The notes under the pieces: model-generated
The model's database searches: none
The model's input: the letters and a program-made list of their open reading frames with translations, nothing else
What the model was told of the DNA's origin: nothing
Part shown: positions 59,754-64,000 of the stretch, in pieces
Position numbering within the stretch: position 1 is the first letter of the stretch
How the letters are laid out: every line of letters begins with the position of its first letter
DNA from: Actinospica sp035493475
GTDB lineage: Bacteria > Actinomycetota > Actinomycetes > Streptomycetales > Catenulisporaceae
Length of the DNA stretch: 64,000 nt
Assembly: GCA_035493475.1 (NCBI GenBank)
Contig: DATJIF010000040.1
Location: 62,001 to 126,000 of the forward strand
Direction: 5' to 3'
Made by a program: the position numbers and the translations under genes

Positions 59754-59763
59754 TTGACGTCAA
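59754..59763. promoter_or_regulatory. Palindrome TTGACGTCAA upstream of the recombinase
   Basis: A perfect 10-base palindrome 44 bases before the recombinase ATG, in an otherwise empty 205-base gap. It could be an operator or an accessory recombination site; no matching copy was noticed at the left end. Confidence 0.4.
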
Positions 59764-59806
59764 GTTCCTGCGCGCGGCCAACGCGAGGGAGGAGCGTGCG
59801 GTCTGG

Positions 59807-62041
59807 ATGGCTCGCCGACCCGGCTTAGCCAAAGACTGCAGGGAGCTGATTGTCGTGGGATACGTGCGGTGTCGTCAGAACAAGTTGCGGAAGCATCGGT
59901 ATACGGCGGTGTTTTGGGATGTGCGGGGGATCGAGCGTTCGGCGGGGACGTTCGGGCGGCGGGTGTTGGCGGAGCGGGCGTGGAAGTCGGCGGAGGCGTC
60001 GGTGGCCGACGGCCGGTACCTGGATCTGGACCAGGGCCGCAAACGGTTCGCGGACTATGCGTTGGGCACCTGGTTGCCGCAGTTCGCGGGGGAGGACACG
60101 ACGGTGCAGGGCTACGGCTTCGTACTGGGGAAGTACCTGATTCCTGAGTTCGGGCAGACGCGGATGATCGAGGTGACGCCGGGTCGGGTGCGGGCGTTCT
60201 ACGCGCTCATGCGGGACGCGGGGATCGGGGCGTCGATGATCGAGAAGTGCAAGACGGTGTTGTGCTCGCTGTTCAACACGGCGGTCAACGACCGGGTGGT
60301 GGGTCGGCATCCGTGTCGTGGGGTGGAGAGTCCGACGGTGGTGCAGGCGCCGTTGAAGATCCTCACCCCGGCCGAGTATGTGCGGTTACACGCGTACCTG
60401 CGTGACGACTACGCGCGGTTGATGGTCGATGTGCTGCTGGAGTCCGGGTGCCGCTGGGGCGAGTTCGCCGAACTGCGGGTCGGGGACCTGGACCTGGTCG
60501 CGGGGACGCTGACGGTCGCGCGGACCGTGGTCGAGGTGGATTCGAAGTACGTGCCCGCGGGGGAGTGCGGGTTCCGGGTGAAGCAGTACCCGAAGAATCG
60601 GTGCTGGCGGAAGGTGGCGATCAGTCCCGAACTCGTCGGCCGACTCACGGGTCTGGTCTCGGGTCGGCGGCGGGACGCACTTCTGTTCCCGGCGGTCGGC
60701 CGACAGACCGGGCGTCGGGCTGGACTGGGGGTCATGGCTACGGAGCCGGAGAGCTTCACGGTCGCCGGGCGCCGTTTCACGCACGGGACGCTGTATGCGT
60801 ACACGAAGGGTTCGTGTCGGTGTGAGCCGTGTCGGGAGGCGGTGGCCGCGTATCGGGCTGCGCGCCGTGGTCAGGGGCAGGATCGTCCGCCGAAGCAGCA
60901 GGTGGCCGACGAGGTGCGTCAGATGCGGCATATGCGCAGGGACTGGTTCCGTAACCGGGTTTTCCATCCCGCGATCGAGGCGGCCGGGTTGGATTGGCGG
61001 CCCAGGGTGCATGATCTGCGGCATGCGAGTGCGTCGTGGGCGCTGGCCGGTGGGGCGACGGTGCAGCAGGTGCGCGAGCATCTCGGGCATGTCTCGTTGC
61101 GCGCGGTCGAACGTTACCTGCACAACCTGCCCGGAGCCGAGGCCGGCGCCGCCGGTGCGATCGCTAGGGTCCGGGCCACCGGCACGCTCTACCCGCTGGT
61201 CACCCCGAGTTACACGCCGATGCCGCTGGTTTCTGGGCCGGCCGCGGCCGCTGCGCCGCTCCTCCCGCCCGAGCAGGAGGCTGAGGCACCGAGTCACGTG
61301 CCGCAGCCGCTGGAACTGGCGTCCGTCGTCGCCGCCGCCGTCGTCGTGCCGCAGCATGACAGCGCTGGTACTGGCGCCGGGTCCGGTTCGAGCCATGTTC
61401 CGTCGCCCGTTGTGCCCGCCGCCGAGACGGCGACCGTGCGGTCGGAATCATCCGCCGATGCCAGTTTCACCGCCGCTCGCCACTACGACGAGCCCGAAGT
61501 CAGGCACTCGGAGATCGTCACCATGGACATTGCGGGGGAGGAGTTGGCAGCGCGCGAAGAGGAGCCGGGGTTGAACCCTGAGCGCCTCGCGGCGCAGAAG
61601 CGGCCGACGGCGCCGCGAGGACGCGGGAGTGGCCGATCCCGCCATCGTCCGAACAGCAAGCGTCGCGGCGGCAAGCCCCGTAATGATCACTTCCGTGTAC
61701 AAGATCGGTACAGCGATGACGAACAAGAGACGAACGGCCGGACACCCCTCCCTGAGCCCGGAAGCGTTCCCGCGGAGAGCCTCGCGACCGACCGCGAGCG
61801 CTACCTCGAGCATCTACGCCTGAAGTCTCAAGCAACCATGTCGGCCAGCGGCGATAAGAGCACGTCCGCCGCGCAACCACTGCGGTCGGTGGCCGCCAGG
61901 CCCAACTCCGGCAGAGAGGCGAAGCAGACCTCTTCCGTACCGGAGAAGTGCTCCGAGAGAAGTGATCCACTGGCGAACCACGAACAAAGAATCAAGAAGC
62001 CGGTCCCCTCAGCCTCTGGAGACCGGCTTTCACCTGCATAA
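59807..62041 (+). CDS. int: Tyrosine recombinase (integrase) of the island
   Basis: 744 residues from ATG 59807; GTG 59855 behind GGGAG is an alternative. The SAM-like arm (about 75-170) precedes the catalytic domain with Arg216 (GCRWGEFAELR), His402 and Arg405 (VHDLRHASASW) and Tyr437 (VERYLHNLP). Between them, about residues 308-358, sits an inserted module with HGT and C337-R-C339-E-P-C342, a small Cys cluster often seen in actinophage proteins. After residue 455 a 290-residue low-complexity tail has no known fold and runs through the hairpin at 61997. The gene ends seven bases before the attachment repeat, as expected for a tRNA-targeting integrase. Confidence 0.92.
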   Translation: MARRPGLAKDCRELIVVGYVRCRQNKLRKHRYTAVFWDVRGIERSAGTFGRRVLAERAWKSAEASVADGRYLDLDQGRKRFADYALGTWLPQFAGEDTTVQGYGFVLGKYLIPEFGQTRMIEVTPGRVRAFYALMRDAGIGASMIEKCKTVLCSLFNTAVNDRVVGRHPCRGVESPTVVQAPLKILTPAEYVRLHAYLRDDYARLMVDVLLESGCRWGEFAELRVGDLDLVAGTLTVARTVVEVDSKYVPAGECGFRVKQYPKNRCWRKVAISPELVGRLTGLVSGRRRDALLFPAVGRQTGRRAGLGVMATEPESFTVAGRRFTHGTLYAYTKGSCRCEPCREAVAAYRAARRGQGQDRPPKQQVADEVRQMRHMRRDWFRNRVFHPAIEAAGLDWRPRVHDLRHASASWALAGGATVQQVREHLGHVSLRAVERYLHNLPGAEAGAAGAIARVRATGTLYPLVTPSYTPMPLVSGPAAAAAPLLPPEQEAEAPSHVPQPLELASVVAAAVVVPQHDSAGTGAGSGSSHVPSPVVPAAETATVRSESSADASFTAARHYDEPEVRHSEIVTMDIAGEELAAREEEPGLNPERLAAQKRPTAPRGRGSGRSRHRPNSKRRGGKPRNDHFRVQDRYSDDEQETNGRTPLPEPGSVPAESLATDRERYLEHLRLKSQATMSASGDKSTSAAQPLRSVAARPNSGREAKQTSSVPEKCSERSDPLANHEQRIKKPVPSASGDRLSPA
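61997..62029 (+). terminator. Terminator-like hairpin inside the 3' end of int
   Basis: A 9-bp perfect stem, AAGCCGGTC (61997-62005) and GACCGGCTT (62021-62029), with a 15-base loop, followed by TCACC. It lies 12 bases before the int stop, still inside the open frame, so the tail of the recombinase may be unconserved or the annotated frame may have lost an earlier stop. Confidence 0.6.
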
Positions 62042-62047
62042 ACACCA

Positions 62048-62100
62048 GTGGACGATACTGGGATTGAACCAGTGACCTCTTCCGTGTCAGGGAAGCGCTC
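62048..62100 (-). repeat. Right attachment site, overlapping intact tRNA-Val
   Basis: Matches 10186-10238 with one mismatch (first 43 bases identical). It is the 3' half of the working tRNA gene. Here the bases past the discriminator read CTG on the tRNA strand, so CCA is not encoded; this half came with the element. Confidence 0.92.
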
Positions 62101-62120
62101 TCCCGCTGAGCTAATCGTCC
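62049..62120 (-). tRNA. tRNA-Val (anticodon GAC)
   Basis: 72 bases on the minus strand. The acceptor stem pairs GGACGAT with ATCGTCC; the D stem is GCTC/GAGC; the anticodon stem CTTCC/GGAAG encloses CTGACAC (anticodon GAC, plus-strand 62086-62088); and the T stem ACTGG/CCAGT has the TTCAATC loop. The discriminator is A at 62049. CCA is not encoded, unlike the neighbouring tRNA-Gly. It is the target and rebuilt product of island integration. Confidence 0.96.
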
Positions 62121-62194
62121 GGGACGAGGCGGCCTTACCGTATACAGCGCCCTACCGGATGGTTCCCGATATGGGCGCTGCTGGTTGGTACCTC

Positions 62195-62269
62195 TGGAGC
62201 GGACGACGGGATTTGAACCCGCGACCCTCACCTTGGCAAGGTGATGCTCTACCACTGAGCCACGTCCGC
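62195..62269 (-). tRNA. tRNA-Gly (anticodon GCC)
   Basis: Minus strand, GCGGACG paired with CGTCCGC, anticodon loop TTGCCAA (GCC), T loop TTCAAAT, discriminator T at 62198 and an encoded CCA at 62195-62197. It lies 74 bases before tRNA-Val in the same direction, so the two are likely cotranscribed. It shows that encoded CCA is usual in this host. Confidence 0.96.
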
Positions 62270-62465
62270 GTGTTGCTCGGGATCTTCGCTTGCGCTGTGC
62301 TCCCTGGCGACGAGTAGAACCATACCGGATCCGGGGGGCCGATTGCACATCGGGTGTTCACCGGGGCGTTCTGTGCCCAGGGCTGGGCCGGACGAGTGAA
62401 TGGACGACGCGTGCTCGGGTGCGGCTCGGCCAAACGGCCCAACAGTGCGCCTACGCTGCATCGAC

Positions 62466-63524
62466 ATGACCAGCGTGACTTCTCCTCAGCAGACCGAGCG
62501 GCGTGGCACGGACGAGATTCCGGGGCCGCGGGGCGGCCAGGGCGTGCGACTGCTGGTGCTCGGTGCCGACCCGGACGCCCAGGAGCTCCGCGACCAGGCG
62601 GCCGCCGCCGGGTACGAGCTCGCCCAGCGCTACTCCCCGCGCGTCTCGCACGTGGCGTACGGGACCGGGATCGATCCGGACGACTCGAGATACACCAAGA
62701 TCCGCGACGCGGGACTCAGCCTGCTGCCGCTGCAGAAGTGCGCGGAGGAGCTGGGCCTCGGCGCGGAGGACGCGGCGGCCGAGGATGTCGTGGACACGGC
62801 GGACGTGGCAGACGTCGTCGACATGGACATCGCGGACGCGGAGTCGTTGGAGATTCCGCCGCTGCCGGACGCCGACGAGGCGGTGGACGTGGAGCCGGCC
62901 GCCGAAGCGGAGACCGAGACCCAGGTCGAGACGGCGGAACCCGTCGAGTCCGAGTCCGAGTCCGAGTCCGAGTCCGAGTCCGAGGACTGGCTGGCGGACT
63001 CGGCGGCGGATTTCGTGCCGGGGTTCTCGACCGGTGCGCACGATCTTCCGCTCGGTGCGGCCGTCATCGGGGCCGATCCGTGGACCGGGGGAGCGGGCGA
63101 GAGTGCGAGCCCGGACCGGGACCGGGGCCAGGATCTCGACCAGGACGACACCGAGGACACCGAGGACGCGGACGTGCCGGCCGCGGTGTCCGTCGACAGC
63201 GTCGCTGCGGCGAACTCCCGCTCGGCGGCTCGGCACATGCTGCTGTCGGTGGTCTGGGCGCTGATTCCGTTCGCCACCTTCGGGCTGCTCACGCCGGTGA
63301 CCTTCGGGTACGCGGCCTACCGGCTGCGGTCGCGGGCGCTGGTGTTGTCGGCGCTGGGGTACACGGCAGCCGTGGTGGCGTCGTTCGTGCTGTCGGCGGC
63401 CCGGCCGCACTCGGCGTCCCCGTCGGACACGTCGGGAGCGCTGCTGACGCTCGCGTTGGCCGCCACCTGGCTCGGCGGGACGTTGCACGCGGTGAGTATC
63501 CGCACGCGGGTGTTCGCCCGCTAG
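62466..63524 (+). CDS. BRCT-like domain protein with acidic repeat and C-terminal membrane helices
   Basis: 352 residues from ATG 62466. Residues about 25-105 (RLLVLGADPDAQELRDQAAAAGYEL, then SHVAYG and SLLPLQKCAEELGL) have the alternating strands and helix of a BRCT fold. Residues 105-235 are acidic and disordered, with a Glu-Ser repeat coded by six tandem GAGTCC units. Three hydrophobic helices close the protein (about 258-350). The role is unknown; possibly a membrane-bound partner of phosphoprotein signalling, since an FHA-domain gene follows. It belongs to the chromosome, not the island. Confidence 0.65.
   Translation: MTSVTSPQQTERRGTDEIPGPRGGQGVRLLVLGADPDAQELRDQAAAAGYELAQRYSPRVSHVAYGTGIDPDDSRYTKIRDAGLSLLPLQKCAEELGLGAEDAAAEDVVDTADVADVVDMDIADAESLEIPPLPDADEAVDVEPAAEAETETQVETAEPVESESESESESESEDWLADSAADFVPGFSTGAHDLPLGAAVIGADPWTGGAGESASPDRDRGQDLDQDDTEDTEDADVPAAVSVDSVAAANSRSAARHMLLSVVWALIPFATFGLLTPVTFGYAAYRLRSRALVLSALGYTAAVVASFVLSAARPHSASPSDTSGALLTLALAATWLGGTLHAVSIRTRVFAR
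62946..62981 (+). repeat. Six tandem GAGTCC units inside the BRCT-like gene
   Basis: 36 bases of exact hexamer repeats coding alternating Glu and Ser. Such a run can change length by slippage without breaking the frame. Confidence 0.9.
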
Positions 63525-63605
63525 CCGCGCACGGCAGGCGTATCCGTCAACCGCCTGCCGATCGCCTCCTAGCCCAGACCCCTGATCCGATGTCACGATG
63601 TGCTC

Positions 63606-64000
63606 GTGGAGACCTCCTCGGGCACGTCTTCAGGCAATGTCAATATGCTGACGCTTCAGATCCTGCCCGCCGGATCTGAGCGGTACTTCGACGGAAGCCG
63701 GCCGGTCACGATCGGGCGGGACAGCGCGGCGGACGTGGTGGTGCTGGACACGGCGACCTCCCGGCAGCACGCGGTGCTGCGCCGGGAGGGGGCGAACGGC
63801 GGCTGGGTGTTCGAGGACCGCGGCTCGAGCAACGGCAGCTTCCTGGACGGGCAGCGGGTGACGCGGCTGCCCGTCGACCGGCCGATGACGGTCGCGCTGG
63901 GGTCCGAGGACGGCGCCGGGTGCCGGATCCGGCTGATCCCGCCCGCGCCGCGCGGCGAACTCGACCCGCACACGCCGACTGTGCCCGTGTTCGCGGGCGG
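63606..64000 (+). CDS. FHA-domain protein (5' part, cut by the window end)
   Basis: From GTG 63606 the frame stays open to the window end (131 codons); ATG 63645 is an alternative. The FHA fold is complete: VTIGRDSAADVVV with the phosphothreonine-binding GR, SRQHAVL, then DRGSSNGSFLDGQRV. FHA domains read phosphothreonine made by Ser/Thr kinases. In actinobacteria an N-terminal FHA domain often starts a longer ABC-transporter protein (Rv1747 type), which would fit, but the rest is outside the window. Confidence 0.85.
   Translation, partial: METSSGTSSGNVNMLTLQILPAGSERYFDGSRPVTIGRDSAADVVVLDTATSRQHAVLRREGANGGWVFEDRGSSNGSFLDGQRVTRLPVDRPMTVALGSEDGAGCRIRLIPPAPRGELDPHTPTVPVFAG

Larger units (their letters stand above)
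10186..62090. mobile_element. Genomic island of about 51.9 kb integrated in tRNA-Val(GAC)
   Basis: The ends are direct repeats of the tRNA-Val 3' half (10186-10228 and 62048-62090, 43 identical bases), one beside the intact tRNA and a tyrosine recombinase, the other alone. The interior holds the prodiginine cluster, transporters and regulators. No relaxase, FtsK/TraB-like translocase, replication initiator or excisionase is seen, so the element looks integrative but not self-transmissible, or has lost those functions. One repeat plus the interior is 51,862 bp. The tRNA is rebuilt by the element, so the host keeps a working gene. Confidence 0.88.

Noticed and set aside
62946..62981. CRISPR or regulatory repeat
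   Set aside because: Six-base units without spacers, in frame inside a coding region; a simple Glu-Ser coding repeat.

Overview
High-GC, filamentous-actinomycete-like chromosomal DNA (GTG/TTG starts, leaderless promoters, SARP and TetR/MarR regulators, mycothiol- and F420-type enzymes). No ribosomal or taxonomic marker is present, so the genus cannot be fixed; Streptomyces or a relative such as the Catenulispora/Actinospica group would fit.

Left chromosomal flank (1-10.2 kb): a plus-strand plant-polysaccharide locus. It has two sugar ABC permeases (the first cut by the window edge), a GH43-like five-bladed propeller protein, a secreted SurA-N-like protein, a secreted beta-helix/LamG protein, a GH51 arabinofuranosidase and a GH27 alpha-galactosidase, followed by a family 2 glycosyltransferase.

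Island (10,186-62,090): about 51.9 kb inserted in the 3' half of a tRNA-Val(GAC) gene. The right end carries a tyrosine recombinase directly followed by the intact tRNA. The left end carries a displaced tRNA 3' half, with 43 bp identical and 53 bp including one mismatch. The displaced copy still encodes CCA and the intact copy does not, which shows which half came from the element. No replication, conjugation or excisionase gene is recognisable.

The island's left part (10.2-24.8 kb) holds two oxidoreductase/TetR divergent pairs, a small acetyltransferase, a polysaccharide deacetylase remnant, a ClC transporter, a five-gene membrane/redox operon (SCO1-like, deazaflavin reductase-STAS fusion, two membrane proteins, Na/Ca exchanger fusion) and three of four paralogous MarR regulators.

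The core (25.1-55.3 kb) is a prodiginine (red pigment) cluster in nearly the order of the Streptomyces coelicolor red cluster. RedM, RedO and RedW would make pyrrolyl-S-carrier protein; RedX and RedN would extend it to the bipyrrole; RedI would methylate it; RedP, RedQ, RedR and RedL-RedK would make the 2-alkylpyrrole; RedJ is a thioesterase; RedH would condense the halves; RedG may cyclise the product; RedU arms the carrier proteins; RedD activates. Unusual points are a RedL-RedK fusion and an FAD-dependent halogenase in the place normally held by redF, suggesting a halogenated prodiginine.

Two regulatory layers can be read in the DNA. GTCAG triplets at exact 11-bp spacing (SARP sites) precede redO, redP and a mycothiol-dependent-enzyme-like gene. 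A TTGCA-N3-TGCAA palindrome, probably the site of the MarR paralogues, lies in the redD promoter, upstream of the TetR-MMPL exporter operon, and at several other island genes.

Right flank (62.1-64 kb): tRNA-Val, tRNA-Gly, a BRCT-like membrane protein and the start of an FHA-domain protein.
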